Of a stretch of 64,000 nt of DNA, positions 47,476-61,012 are shown one piece after another (positions within the stretch are counted from its first letter, which is position 1; each line of letters opens with the position of its first letter). The stretch covers positions 4,708,717-4,772,716 of the forward strand of contig NC_037597.1 of assembly GCF_003073045.1 (NCBI RefSeq), given 5' to 3'. The notes beneath the pieces are model-generated. The model saw only the letters and a list, made by a program, of their open reading frames with translations. It made no database searches and was not told where the DNA came from. The stretch is from Pomacea canaliculata (lineage: Eukaryota; Mollusca; Gastropoda; Architaenioglossa; Ampullariidae). Both the position numbers and the translations under genes were made by a program.

Positions 47476-48528
47476 TCAGAAGTGCAGGTCCTCCTCCAAG
47501 TTCAGACGCAGCTTTATGTTGAAGAAGTGCGACATTTTGCGCACCACCGAACGTTTGCGGTTCTCCACATCACTTTGCACGCGCTCACGCACGGCCTGGG
47601 GCATGCACATGCGCTCGGGGTCGGCGAGGGCGTCCCGCCGGGTACCCCAGCGGTCGTATGCTGGACGTAGGGTACCCCCAGGCCCACATACCCAGACCGG
47701 GCACGCATCGCCCACGTTCTCGCCAGTGTCCTCTGCCCCCACGTTACGACGTAAACCGAATTTGACCCCAACCTTGTCCCACAGCTGTCGTCCGCTTGCC
47801 CTCCTAGGCCGGGCATCCTCTGTCACGTGATCCGACTTCTCACCATCTGTGGTTGAGATGCCAGCAGCCTGATGTTCGCCCAAGACTTCTTCTGGTTCCT
47901 TGGCTTTCACGTGAATCAAAGTTGGGATACAAGTTTGGGTTGGGGTGGGATAAGCTTGCTCCGTGGGTATGTGCTGGAAAGCATTTTCAGGGTCCTGCAG
48001 GGAGAACTCTCTTTGGGTGAACGACCTCACAAAGGAGCAGAGTTTTTTACCCGCGGTACTTTCGCGAGCGTTTGGACGACCTGTCTCTTGTGGAATTTTA
48101 AAAGAGATTTTAGGCAAGCTCTCTATCTTAGGAAGGAATCTTTTATTCGCGTGTCTCGAAAATTTTGCATTCAGAAGTCCGTCTGTTTCAGAAATGGAAG
48201 AACTGATCAGAGTTCCTTTGTGTAGGCATCTTTTGTTGTCCTTTTTGAAGTTCATGACACTGATACTGACGATTGAGCTTCTAGAGCTTATCTTAAGGAT
48301 GTCTTCGGTTCGGGCAGCCGTGATGTAACTCTTGAAACATCGGCCATTGCGGTAAAATTTATGCTGCAAATCCACTGGAAGATCTGAACAATGTACCTCT
48401 GGTATATAGCCTGAATCATTGTCCTCCACTTCCGTCAGCAGTAGCAACGACGTCTGGTGCCCAGAAGACCCTGGATCAGGCGAACCCTGCAAATGCTGTC
48501 CTTGCATAGACAAAGACCTGGGTTTCAT
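47476..48528 (-). CDS. Unrecognised 350-residue protein or terminal exon
   Basis: An uninterrupted 350-codon frame, much longer than chance for this composition, starting at an ATG (MKPRSLSMQGQ) with an in-frame stop about 35 bp upstream and ending EEDLHF-stop. No signal peptide, membrane helix or known domain was recognised. It is rich in Ser, Lys and Arg and probably partly disordered, with a basic C-terminus (RKRSVVRKMSHFFNIKLRLN) that could form an amphipathic helix. A spliced upstream exon is possible: GTGTAG just before the ATG could be an acceptor, and CACCTG|GTAGGT near 49,750 on the minus strand looks like a donor. I assign no function. Confidence 0.6.
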   Translation of the reverse strand: MKPRSLSMQGQHLQGSPDPGSSGHQTSLLLLTEVEDNDSGYIPEVHCSDLPVDLQHKFYRNGRCFKSYITAARTEDILKISSRSSIVSISVMNFKKDNKRCLHKGTLISSSISETDGLLNAKFSRHANKRFLPKIESLPKISFKIPQETGRPNARESTAGKKLCSFVRSFTQREFSLQDPENAFQHIPTEQAYPTPTQTCIPTLIHVKAKEPEEVLGEHQAAGISTTDGEKSDHVTEDARPRRASGRQLWDKVGVKFGLRRNVGAEDTGENVGDACPVWVCGPGGTLRPAYDRWGTRRDALADPERMCMPQAVRERVQSDVENRKRSVVRKMSHFFNIKLRLNLEEDLHF

Positions 48529-50474
48529 GGAGAAAGAAGAAACATTTCCTACACAATCTTGTCAAAGAAGCAAGAGGGAATCAACACAAATAAAACTTCC
48601 TTTCATATGGTTCGTGCAGAAGGTCAAGATCCTGGCAATGCCGATAAGATGAAGTGTCTTGAAGTGTCCAGAAGCCGCGGACAAACCGCGGGTAGATTGC
48701 TGTCTGCTCCGAATGGCCAGCGCCTGGCAGAAAAATGTAACTTGTGAGGTTGTCCTCAGGTGGTGAGGTTCTCAAGGTTGCCTTGCAAAGCTGTGGTTCG
48801 ATGAATCTAGTAAAACAGGCTGAAGAAAAGACAGGAAAATGAAGACTTGTTGAAAGCGCTTGGGGAACGAACAAAAAAGCACGATATAGAATGACAGCAA
48901 GAGTGTTTCAAAACAAAGAAAAGAATCAACAATGTTGAAAGAGAAAAATAAAGAAAAAAATGAAGGGAAAGAAAAAAAAATTGTGTGCCAGCATTAGGAA
49001 AGTGAAATGAAAATATGCTATTTATTTCTCTTGTATAGCGCCAACAAAGCTAAAGCTAACACTTGAAGATTTTTCTGTATACTATGGGACATTAGGAGAT
49101 CGTTTCTTGAGTCGTTATAATCTTCGCATCTGAACAGCACAGAGACACCAAAGATCAGGAAACATGACCCATGACCCCGAGAGTTAGAAGTTCATCGTGT
49201 AATTCTGTTTCTTCCATCTCTCATTCTTCCTGTGCACTGTTAGCAGTTTAATTAACAAGCGCCTGTTACTGAGGTTGACAACAAATTGTCTAAATTAATT
49301 GCTGTGATATCAGACGATGAATTAAAGTTAATAAAGATCCCCAGTTGCAAGATTATTTCATAACAGTACACAAAATTAAGAAACAACGACACAAAGAGCG
49401 AAAAATCAGGAAATAAATATAAAAATATCAAAGTTGCCAAGCAAACAAATAAAAAGTGAAAAAAAAAAAAATTCTAGCAAACCATAATCCATTTACCAGT
49501 AGAAACTATGAACCAAACGCTAAAGAAAGTCTCTCTTACATGTCAAAATTTTAAATACGAGTAAAAATTTTAATTGCGCTAGATTTTCTCTCGACATAGA
49601 AAGGATTAGTAAAGCTTCTGCCTGCATCATACTCTATGGTTCTGTTTTAAAATTAATTTAACAGTGTACCTCTTTGTAGTAGTCGAGCTAATAAGACACA
49701 AACACCTTGAGTCAACAACTGTTTCGAGGTTCTGGTTACCTACCAGGTGAGGAGGAGTTGCTGCTGCAGGGCAGACACGGAGTAGGTCAGCGCTCCGCGA
49801 AGTGTGGAGAGTAAGAAAGGGGCAGTCGGCTTTTTGTACAAGCCAAGAATCGATCATTTTCTGACGCATGTCCCGAGGAGGAACACGTGGCCAGAAACGC
49901 GGGCGAAAGCTCTGTTACACCAACTGGAAACAATCTAGTGGAGGATGTGAGAAATGTGTCAGACTCCTAAATGACAGAAGCAATATTTTAGTTGACCAAG
50001 ATATATATGGAGTACCTTAATCAACAATTAAATAGTAGGACATGACGACTGTATTAGTAGGACCGGAGGCATGTCAAACTGTTAATGAACATGAAAAATA
50101 TCTTAGTCAAAATAGGATGTGTCGAATTTAGTGGTTTAATTAACACAAGCTATAAGGTATGACGAATTTCTTACCTGGCTTACCGAATTAGTAAATTGTT
50201 AAATTAGATTTTGATAAATGTCTCAACTAATGTTAGTATTACTATATATCATAAGTAATGTCTTTGACAGATGCTAGTACACCAACAGTAAATATTTTAG
50301 TCAACTAACTGGGAATTGACTTCAAAGAATATTTACTTTTTAAAAACCCTCCCACATTTTATTTGCCATTGTGATTTGAGTGTAAACTGCCTTGGTAAAA
50401 TGAAGAAGGGAAAATTCTTCCACCATTGACAAATGCTGGCGATACTAGCTGCCACACGCAGGACACGTGAGCAA

Positions 50475-50535
50475 CCAACCCCACCCACTTAACCACCCCC
50501 ACCCACCTAACCACCCCCACCCACCTAACCACCCC
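50475..50535. repeat. Short CCACCCACCTAA tandem repeat
   Basis: About three copies of a 17-18 bp unit built from CCACCCCCACCCACCTAA, strongly C-rich on this strand. Confidence 0.75.
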
Positions 50536-53500
50536 AAACGCGTTAATTCTGTGGATGCGGTTCAGACAGTCCTGATGATCAAAGCCTTTCAGACTCGCCG
50601 AACTCTGGCAAGATGACAGGCTTACAGCCCGGTCCGCCTCCCAGACCAGCATTCATCTCATCCAGTGTCAATCAATCAATTTTTTTTTTAGGTAACGAAG
50701 TTGCAGCATTAATTGATGTCATTTCCCTCTAAATTTAGCCTTGGTGACATGTCATTAAAAATTAATGTTAGTAGAAGGTATTTGAGTGGAGAGAGCTATA
50801 TATACAGAGAGAGAGGGAGAGAATGCCATGTTATGATGATACTCTACAGATTGTGTTTCTTTAATGTTCTGATTTTATTGTTTGTGCTTCTCTCATAGAT
50901 ATTTTCTCCTCCTCATACTGTTACTTCTACTGTTACTACTATCAGAATCCGTTTTGCTGGGACCATGACGGTGATGAAGACCATAATGAAGCCAACGATG
51001 TTTTTGTCTCCTCATCTTCACCATCATTAATTGTAATTGTACCCGGTGATTGCAGTGGCGTAGCAACAAGGAGGGACAAGTAGGAGGGGAAGGCACAGCG
51101 GGTCCTAAAAAACGAGACTGATGAGGCAAGAATGTGAGCGGCGTTCACTGTCAGCATGGAATCCCACCCACCCACACAAAAACTTCTACACCACTGTAAT
51201 TGTAGTGGTGGTGGGATGCTGCTGCTGATGATGATGGTGATGATGACGATGATGATGATGATGAAGAGGAGGAGGAAGAAGAAGAGGAGGAGGAGAAGGA
51301 GGAGGACGAGATTCGTGATATATACGTGTAGTAGCAATAGTGGCTGGTGGAGGTGGTGGTTGCCGTGGCGACGGTTGCCGGCGACCTCTTCTTTCTTTGG
51401 AGACAAACTCTTCCCACACAGAGATTTTGTGTTTCTCTGACACTTTAATGTTATTCTTTCTCGGCACCTGTCAATGCCTGCATGTCTGCCTTGCTGTTTA
51501 CTCTGCATTGCAAACATCAAAAAGTGCCTCAGGTTGTTTTCTTGTTACTTGGCAATGTTTCTTCCTTTGACTCCAATACCCTGGTTATGCTTTAGGACTC
51601 TGTTGACTCTGGTCCCTCGTTTTTCTTGATGTTGGCTGCATCCAGCAACCCATCCAACCATGCAGTCACCCATCCATCCACACATTCATTAATCGATCTT
51701 TCTATCCGGATATTGAAGTAATATTATCAGTCCACTCATCTATCAGCTCACACATCCACAAATATACTTCCACACACAAACGCTGACTCATCCATCCATC
51801 CATCTATTCACCCACTCATTCTCCTATCATCCATCCCACTCATCCACTATACATTCGTGCATCCAGTGATCCATCCACACATCAATCCACAGACTCACTC
51901 ACTCATCTAACAGCTTATTTATACGAATCACAAAAGGATCAAGCGTACTCAACACCGAACTCAAAATGTCATCTTGGTGCCTAACCATTTTTATTATTAT
52001 TTACCTGGCAATAAGAATTTTTACCATATGACTGTCTAACAGTGGAAATATAACGGGCTTGAAGGTCTTTGCTGTAACAAACGCGACATTTCACTATTCT
52101 CTCTCTCTCTCTCACACACAAGCTCTTTCTCTCTCCCTCTCATCCATCTAAGCTAAGATTAAGCCAACATTCATCAAACAAGAGACTAAAGCTTAAACAT
52201 TACGGATAGCTCTACTGCCATGTCCACGAAAAGGTATTTCAATTGATTGTGGTGTTTACATTTTCTTCCATGACTAGGACTGACCGGGTTGAGGAGAGCA
52301 AAGCAAGCTGTCTTTGCACGATCAATGGTGTACAGGCACATTTGAGATATTAAAAGCAGACGTGTTGGCCTGGTCCACCGGCACTCAGGCCGTTGACGTG
52401 GAAGTTCCAACGGTCACGAAAGTGTCGCTGGCACTCAGTGCAGCCAGACACTCGCAGCAATGGCTGGTCCTGGTCCTGGTCCTGGTCCTGGTCCTGCAAT
52501 CAGCTGATGGCGGCTGGCTGTTGATGATGTTCAGGTCGCCTTCATGAAAATTTCATGAGACTCTCATTTTTACTGTTATGTACCATTCACAGCACAGATT
52601 CATATTTACCTAACCACCACCAAGTCGCGGCAGACCTGCGGCTTCATCAAGTATTGGATCCATTAAATGATTGAGCTGATGACTGTCAATCGCAAAATCA
52701 CATTTCAAGTTTACACAAGCGAAACAGTTTGTGCTCTTTATGACTGTCAGACTGGGTGTAGAATATATTGATGGATTTAATAAATTGGTGTAATTTGATA
52801 TTATAAATCTAGGTAAGTTATATGGAGTGTAAATTGATTTACTCTTAAAAAAAGTTGTTTTTTTTCTTAATTTTTGTAGCTGTAGAGGTCTGAGAATTTT
52901 ATTAGTTATTATAGAATGCCCGTTTGGTGATCAGACATGTCCAATTATAATTGTGGTGATTGGGCATTAGAAGTAGTTCACAATAGAAGTGTAAATCGAC
53001 ACTCGAAGTTTATAAAGTTATAATCGAGTCCAGATGATAAATATTTGCTAGCGGCAGGAACAATGGGAAGTGTAACAAAAGCACACTGAACAAATGCTCA
53101 AGGCGCACTCTTGCAGAAACCTCTTCCCCTGCAATGAATAATTCATTGGACAAGTCATCAGGTCCAGACTTTGATTGTGCAGTCATTGGGTCCGATACTG
53201 GAATTCATTATCCAGAGTGGTATGAGAAAGGACCTGTTAATGTTATTTCATCTTCTCTCAGACTGGAAGATGCAAGGTGTTCAATTCTTGCTGTGGACCT
53301 CAGTTATGGAAACTTTTGTCCTGCAGTTTCGATACTTCACCTCTATTTCAACATTCCAATCTCACTTAAAATTCAGCATTTTTGGGGCTCATGGTGTTTG
53401 AGTATGTTATGAAAATGTAGTGCTTTTCATCCCGGGAAGATAGAGGGTGTTCGTTGTGTTTTACTAATGTTGTACATGGCTGAATGTCTGCGCCTAGTAC

Positions 53501-54849
53501 CCGTAAAACAGGCATCATCATCACATTACTTAACAGTGTATAATATTTTCTTTTTCCTTCCTGTTTTTCCCCTTACTTTCTTCTGCCTTTTTTCTTCTTT
53601 CTTCCGATGAGAGCTGCAATGCTCGTATGCAGAATGCAAGATCAATGATTAGTTTTGTTTCTCCCTTCTGCCATTTTACCAGCTTCCTTCCACAAGAGTT
53701 CGATTTTCTCCCCAGCAGTGCTTAAAAAGTGGGATATAATTATTATGAAAATGTTTTGCCACATGTAGCTTGTGCTTCGTGTAACGGTCATAACCGATTT
53801 CCAGTGTCGGGAAACGACATCCTCAGTGCGATTGCCTTAATTGCTCAACACGAATATTCTTTTGGTTGGCGATCGAAGGACAGGTGAACTCTAGCTGTTG
53901 ATGCCAATGCCCTTCATAGATATCAAGATGCAAGACACTCAGCTTTGGACATTTTTTTTGCTCTCTCTCTCTCTCTTGGGTACAGTGGAGGTTACCTTAA
54001 TTGATTATAGGGAGGTTTTGTTTTATATCTGTGTGTGCGTGTGTTCTTTATACAATGCTTTAATTTGAAAGTGTACATTTTGAAATTGGATTAACAATTC
54101 CCCATTATGCCTAGTCTGCTTAAATTTCCATTGATATTAACTGTTTTTGTCGCACAGAAAGTTTCTTTTGGAAATACATGTCTTTCACTCGATCAGTCTC
54201 TCTCTCTTTCTCTCTCTCTCTCTCACACACATGTACATACATCAGTTACAATCCAGTAGGACCAGAGCTTCATTACAAATTCGATGCAGTTGCCGCAGGC
54301 AAAATTGTTTGTCGATTAAGGGCTGCATGCGTGACTATATTTTCTGAATCCGGTGCTATAAGTACTTTAATCAATCACAAACACGAAGGGCCGCCGAAAG
54401 CCCCGAGGCAGACGACCTTTCAATATAACCCCTTAATTATAATGGTTGGTTATTTTCCCAGTATACAAGAGTATGCCTTCGAGCTCTAATTTTACTGTCA
54501 ATATTTACAATTCGTTTAGTAACGTAATGTAGACATGAAACGTAAGGAAAAGTGTACCCGACTATAGGGTCTACAACACTGCACGAGATGAATATTTTAG
54601 AGCTGTGTACACGTGAGTGGTCGGGAAATCATGGATCGAAGAGGATGTGAAAAGAATAAGCTATTCACGCCCCTTTCATAGGAAAATGTCATCAGTGGAC
54701 GTGGGACACTCGACCGATTAAAGAAACGAAAATTAAAAACAATAATTAAGGTTTATACCCTTCGCCTAATGCAGGTTTGATGTCTCATATATTTGGGATT
54801 GTTTTCTATAATGCTTATTACTTCATTAATGTAGTTAATTTCCTTCCCT

Positions 54850-54945
54850 GTAAAGCGCGAGGGCTAAATGAAAAAAAGCGCTCTGTTGCTTATTTTACCC
54901 CTCGTAAATAAAGAATTGTCATTGTCATTGTCATTGGGGTACAAT
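54850..54945 (+). repeat. SINE/LINE 3'-tail-like sequence
   Basis: GTAAAGCGCGAGGGC, AAAAAGCGCTCTGTTG and a terminal TGTCATTG triplication look like the 3' end of a non-LTR or SINE family. No coding part is attached. Confidence 0.4.
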
Positions 54946-55252
54946 TATTAGAGGTAACTATATAGTTATACAACTCAATCTAGTAGTGATGAAGCCTACC
55001 CTTTGTACCGCTCTTTGAGGTCTATTTTTATTTATTTTTATTCGTCATGCCTTTTCGTTTCGCTTTTGTTTGAAAGAAATCGAAAAAAATTACTAAGACT
55101 AATAGGTCCCCTCCACACCCGCGCGGGACCGGGTACACGATACCCCTCCCGGCCGCTGATTTTTTTTTCCTAAACGTCCCAATGAAGGGAAAAACTTCGG
55201 AAGCCTTCGGAAGCGTGACGTCAGCGACCTTGGCCGACCGTGCTCAGAGAAA

Positions 55253-55665
55253 CCCTTCGCTTCAATCTTTGAAAGCTGTGAAAAAGCTATGAAACTTGCT
55301 CTGGGGCTAATTCAACTACTGTTAAACACTATGAAGGGCTGCATTAAATTAATTGTGACAGTCAAAATAACTCAAAGCCTAAAACTGAGGAGAGGTAAAG
55401 GTATAATATATGAGAGCCAACACAACACAATGTTTAACTACAAGTTCAGCAGGTTAAACCTTCGCTTCAATCTTTGGATGCTATGAAAAAGCTATGAAAC
55501 TTGCTCTGGGGATAATTCAACTACTGTTAAACAGTATGAAGGGCTACATTAAATTAATTGCGACAGTCAAAATAACTCAAAGCCTAAAACTGATGAGAAA
55601 AGGTAAATAATAAATGAGAGCCCAAGAACGCAACGCGGACAATGTTTAACTACAAGTAGGTTAGA
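55253..55665. repeat. Tandem duplication, about 205 bp x2
   Basis: Two adjacent copies start CCTTCGCTTCAATCTTTG (55,254 and 55,460) and share AAGCTATGAAACTTGCTC, CTACTGTTAAACA and CAATGTTTAACTACAAG. They differ at scattered positions, indicating some age. Confidence 0.88.
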
Positions 55666-55685
55666 TTAGAGATGACTGTCAGATG

Positions 55686-55775
55686 GCCTCTGTGGCCTAG
55701 TGGCTAGAATCCTCGTCCTAAAATTGATAGGTGTTATGTTCAAATCTTGGAGTGGGGTTTAATTTTTTTTTTTTT
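55686..55775 (+). repeat. tRNA-like sequence or SINE head
   Basis: TGGCCTAGTGGCTA fits a Pol III A box and GTTCAAATCTTG, about 35 bp later, fits a B box; a long T-run from 55,762 could act as terminator. The acceptor stem does not pair, so this is a decayed tRNA or the tRNA-derived start of a SINE rather than a working tRNA. Confidence 0.55.
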
Positions 55776-56188
55776 GTTTTTTTTTGCGTTGGGATGTTTT
55801 CGTTCTCTAATATGATCAATTTCTGTCAAGCCTTTCACGGAAACCTATTGATTGCAAAGCGAAACTATAAAATCTAGTGGTTACAAGCGACCATTAATTT
55901 TGTTTGATATGATCAACTATGTTAAAATCTATAGGTGGAGCTATTTTTTATGTATTTTGTTTTGTTTTTTGTTTATTCTTTTTCTAATATGAACAATTCT
56001 ATGTCAACCATGTCATGAAGACCCACCACTGCATTGGACAATTGCTTCACTAATTGTTTTTAAGATGGAAATCGCATCCGCAAATATACCTATTGTACTT
56101 GAATCGCCCTTTTCTAATCTGGGACAATTCTGACGCGGAAAACGCGCCAAGAAAAATTCAAGCGGAACAAGTCCATTTTGATGTTAGG

Positions 56189-59100
56189 ATGGCATCAGCA
56201 CCAGACACCACACCTGCTTTGAGTGATCACGCCTGTAACGAGCAGCAACTTAAGTGTGTGCAAGTAAGTGTGATTCATTCAACTGACTTTATTTTTTAGA
56301 TAAAAACATGATGTAATAATAACTGCAAGCAAAGCGCGCGAGAATCGGCCACAAGTACGTGATCGATCACATTTCGACCGCGCGCCGACCACTGAATTTG
56401 TTGTCAAACGCTCGCACAAGCAAATAGTAATAAGATCATATCACCTCACAAACTTCTTTTGAAATCGGGTTCATACGAGACATAGTGGGGCAGACGATCC
56501 AAAGGTGCCACGAATATCTTGAATTAGGCGCGCGAAGAAACTATGAAAGTGACAAAGATTACACGCGCATGTAAACCAATCCTGATAAAAGACACTTCAT
56601 CAAACCTGATTTATTAAAAAGTCATAGTTGAATCATTTCGTGGATGATGATGTGATCGAATTGACTATGGGCTGGTCGAATCGGCAATTAAATGGTCTAA
56701 TCCAGTGATTCTCAAAGTATTTCGGACCGCTTACCACTTTAATCTACTAGACGCTAAGCAAAATAAAGTTTTATCAGAAAATCATACATTTTATAAAGAG
56801 TAATGTCAAAACTGAGTGTATGCTATGTTTTAACATATGTTGTAACATCCAAGTATGCATCTTATAATTGCATATGTTATAAATGTAAAGACAGAATGAC
56901 AAATGCCAATTTGCCATAAGTCAAATCAAACAGTTTGCATGTGTGTTTGTGTTAAAAGTATTCTAAAACCAGAACTGAATGTAAGTACAGTATAAGGAAA
57001 TGTAGAAATGTATACACACAAATATAGAAATATATGAAGCAACTGATTGCAAGGTCATTGACACACATACCAAGATTTCTCACTTTTCCAGATATGTTTC
57101 ATCATTACCAAAATATAAAACGTTTATATATCTTCATGAGGATTGTACAGCAAAATATGAATATTAATAATAGATCTAAAAGATGTATAAATATCATGAT
57201 TAAACAGTGGAGATCACAGTCATAACCACTGGAATTCTTCCTGTGGTGTTCATATTTACTACTGTAAAAGTGATGCACATCCGAATATGTATTAGATTAA
57301 GTTTGTATTTTTAAACAAACATCTATCACAATCAGTTACACTTATTTATAATACTTGCATAGCCAAATGCTATAACATTACAGACAAAATTCTTATCTCA
57401 TTATTTTACATTTCCAGGAAATTTTACCACTTGGCTACAGGTATAAAGTGACATCATTTCAGCCAAAATCTGAGGGAAAATTCATATGTGAAGTCCGGCT
57501 GGCAATATTTGATACAGATAGTGCAAAACTGTGGCTTCAGAAATTTCAAGACAGAAGCAAGGTTACATTGCGTGCTAGAGCCAGTGTGCCAGCAAAGGAC
57601 GGGGGCAAAAATATTTATAAACAATACTTCAGATGCCAGCACAATACCAACCCGGTTTCTGCTACAGCCAACAGCCGTCTTGGTTCCAAGAATTCAGAAT
57701 GTCCAGCTCTGCTAACAATTGCTGTACAGAGACAGCTTGGAAAACTCAGCAGGTACTACTCTTGAAGTGTAAATATTATGATGATCAAAAGAAAGATAAT
57801 GAATATGGGCAAAGCATTATGTTAGGTTTACACATATTTTGTCTGTTAATGTTTAAAACCAAAGTAACTACAGTCTGTATGACATTAATTTTAATAGTAC
57901 CAAGCACTCCTCTTGAATTAAGAAATGTTTGTATGCATTGTTTTAGTATATGCATCCATGTGGATTAAATGGAACACTTCTTTTGTTTAACACTTACATA
58001 GTAAATATGAGGAAGACATTTGATCATTGTTGAAGCTGTGATGGGTCTATGGTTATATAACTTTTGTAGCAATGAACAGTCAGTGAGATGTTACATCCTT
58101 TTTTGCAGACCAAAGAACATAGACCCGCTTTTGAGAGATTTCCCTACATGCCTTCGGATTGAACACACTCACAATCATAGTCTGTATAGTGCTGATTCTC
58201 TACGTCATAGGGATGTTAATAATGAAACAATCACCAAATTCAAGGGACTTTTTTCAAAAGGCCATAGTGCATCTTCAGCACTTGAACTGCATAAGCTTGA
58301 CCTCCACATGGAACACGGCGAAAACTATGTTTATGAGGCTGCTGACAGAGCTGTTTGTCCTGATCTGGGGTTTTGCCACAGGTACTTAACATCTGCAGCT
58401 GGTTTTTCAGTAGAATTTGATGTTCATAGCATTTTACACATGACTTGACCATAATTTCACCCATTCTACATAATCCTGAAGTCCCTAGTGTTTCTTTACT
58501 TGTGTATGTTTATACTTTTACTTTGTTACTTTGCAATTAAAAATAAGTTGTCATAAATAAATATGTGCCTTGAGCATTAGAATACAGTATAGTTGATAAT
58601 GTTATACCCTTACAATCAGGGTTTTTGGTTCATTATATTATAGAATTTTATCAGAAACTGCAATATTGATTTGATGAAGAAATGAGAAGTAAATAGTGGC
58701 TAAAATGTCTATGATTTGAACATTTAGCTATTTTTCTTCTATTATAAGGGGTGTTGAATGTCAGGATAGAATCCTTAGTTTGGATCATGAAACGTCAGTT
58801 TTTAAAAACGTTTTTCTGTGTTTTTATTTTATTCTTATAGCATTCTTTAGCTCTTGTAGTGAAGTCTTCTTTTGATGAGCTAATATGACATGTGTATTTG
58901 GTCGATGTAAGGACTGAGCCATTGGGTTAATTAACTTTAATTTATTCAAAACAAAGAATTTAAGACACTCTTTACTATTCAATTTCTTTCTCCCCCTACA
59001 TTTCAGACTGTACAAGCAAGTATTTGATGAGAAATACTCTCCAACCTCTTCAGAACTGTTGATTGACAGCCTAAAGACAGCTTGCAGGACATTCAATGCA

Positions 59101-60831
59101 GAACAAAATGGGGAGTTCTGCAAGGTAAAAGAAACAGCATCAGGGAAGATAGCCATAGCTGTCTGCACTCCCCTAATGATGAGAGTGCACAGACTGCACC
59201 GTGCAAGTGGTGAACTTGTTTTTATGGATGCCTCAGGTGGGATGGACAGGTATGACTGCAGAGTTTTCTTGCTTCTCACTCACAGTGTTGCAGGTGGACT
59301 CCCTTTAGGCTGCCTTATTGTTTCTTCTGAAGCAACAGAAGTAATAACAGATGCTTTGTTACTATATAAAGAACTTTTGCCATCTGATGCTTTTTTTGGA
59401 AGAGGTAATAGAGGACCTCAGGTGTACCTCACAGATGACAGTAGTGCTGAAAGGCAGAGCCTGCAAGCTACATTCCCTGAAGCAACACTTCTTCTTTGTA
59501 CGTTCCATATACTTCAGGCCACTTGGCGTTTCCTTTGGGAGGCTCGGAACAATGTAAAAAAAGAAAGCAGGCCTCATCTACTGAGCATCATCAAGAAAAT
59601 GGTTTATGCTCAGAGTGATGATGAAATAATTAATGTTTATGATAATGCCTGTAGAGATGATGTTGTTAGGGTCAATCCCAAATTCAAACTGTATTTAGAA
59701 AAGCAGTTTGAACGAAGAAGTCTATGGGCAGTCACTTTTAGAAAAGACCTTCCTGTTCGTGGAAATAACACAAACAACTACTGTGAAGCAGCTATGCATG
59801 TTTTGAAAGATAAGATCTTCTGCCGCACACGTGCATATAACATTCAGCAACTGCTTGATTTCTTATTAACACGGTTTCCTGCCTACTATGAAAGGCGGCT
59901 GCTTGACCTTGCCAATGGTAGGAGAGATGTTACGGTTAGCAGACGCTATTTATATGGAACAGAAAGTATTAAGAGGGAAATGGTTCAGGCTGTAGGAGAT
60001 CTTCTTTTTGAAGTTAAAAGTGAGCAGCAGCATGGTAAGTCATACCAAGTAGACATGAACACAGACATGTGTTCTTGCCCACATGGCATGACAGGTGCAC
60101 CCTGCAAGCACCAGCACGCTGTCATGAAATTTTTTAATGTATCTTCATTAAATATATTTCCTGTTAGGGATGCCAAATCAAGGAGACATTTCTTCCACCT
60201 AGCGACTGGACAAGACAATATTCAGCAGGAATGGTTCCAGCCTCTTGTTGATACTCGAGAAGACGTCCCAGAACCATGTACTTCGAGTACAAATGTGGAA
60301 ACTGTCGACACACCATTTCAGACTGACAACAACAACAGGGTTGAAGAATTACTGACGCATGACTCAGAGGACGAGTTTGACATCCCTACCTCTAATGATG
60401 CTTTAATAATACAAGAGTTTAAAAAGAACATTGATAAACTTTTAAAAGATATTGAAAATAATAGAACTGAACTTTTGCCTGCCGTTGACCTCTTTAATAA
60501 AAAAATTGCAAAGTTAAGCACCACAAGTGCACTTTCAACAGCACTTTCCTGTTTTGGAGATAACACCGGAGTCTCTTCAGTTGTTCGACGAGGTATTATT
60601 CCTGTTCAACCATCAGCAATTGCCCGTCGAACAACATATGTTGGGGGCAGGCAGTGCTTGCAAAGTGGCAGGAAACCTATTAATGCCGAATTTTGTGATA
60701 AAACAAAAAAGAGAAAAGTATCAGAAAGCTGCCAGCTTCTGCCCAGAAAAAAACAACGAAAAGCAGCGCACTGTATTAGTCAGTGTGTTAAGAACAACAA
60801 AAGCCTTGGAAAGTGCCACCATGCAAAGTGA
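56189..60831 (+). CDS. MULE (Mutator-like) transposase with SWIM zinc finger
   Basis: Four exons with agreeing phases: 56189-56263, 57418-57752, 58109-58381, 59007-60831 (TGA), giving 835 residues. The N-terminal part has a zinc-binding pattern typical of MULE/FAR1-type proteins (YFRCQHN, SECPALL, then HTHNHS). The DDE-type core shows Asp-302 (VFMDASGG), Asp-371/372 (YLTDDSS), the CTFH pair at 392-395 and Glu-488 (NNYCEAAMH). A SWIM finger follows with Cys-583, Cys-585, Cys-594 and His-596 (CSCP...PCKH). The tail is acidic, then Lys/Arg-rich (KKRKVS). Family members bind and cut DNA ends during transposition; some are domesticated as regulators. No stop or frameshift was seen. ATG 56189 has a good context; an in-frame ATG lies at 56054. 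Poly(A) signal at 61007. No terminal inverted repeats were spotted. Confidence 0.85.
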
Positions 60832-61006
60832 TCATTAATTATTTGATAAATAGTGGGTTGGGTTGAAATCACAAAATAAGCATAGTCTGTTATGAGTAGC
60901 AAGCTCTGTGTGAAAGCTGGCTTAGAAATAGACCTATTCTTATAGGAAATATTTATTCTTCTGGTGTCTACCAGGGATGACTGTAGGCTTTTTTTTTCTA
61001 TTTAGT

Positions 61007-61012
61007 AATAAA
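61007..61012 (+). promoter_or_regulatory. Poly(A) signal of the MULE gene
   Basis: AATAAA about 175 bp past the stop codon, downstream of a T-run. Confidence 0.5.

Larger units (their letters stand above)
48529..55250. other. Gene-poor stretch with simple repeats
   Basis: No protein is supported. It includes CCACC-type repeats (50,475-50,535), a purine-rich GAT/GAG tract (51,210-51,310), a degenerate CATC-rich stretch (51,655-51,860) and four CTGGTC units at 52,465-52,496. Frames at 53.13-53.41 kb and 54.15-54.49 kb have no recognisable domain. Confidence 0.45.

Noticed and set aside
47516-48328. Several frames of 100-121 codons on the plus strand
   Set aside because: Antisense to the 350-codon minus-strand frame, which is longer and cleaner.
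51151-51520. Ser-rich and His-rich frames up to 192 codons
   Set aside because: Produced by the GAT/GAG purine-rich tract in different frames.
56705-57232. CAGTGATTCTCAA-type left end and ACCACTG right end in intron 1 of the MULE gene
   Set aside because: Resembles hAT ends, but the flanking octamers (GTCTAATC, GAATTCTT) do not match and the right end is weak.
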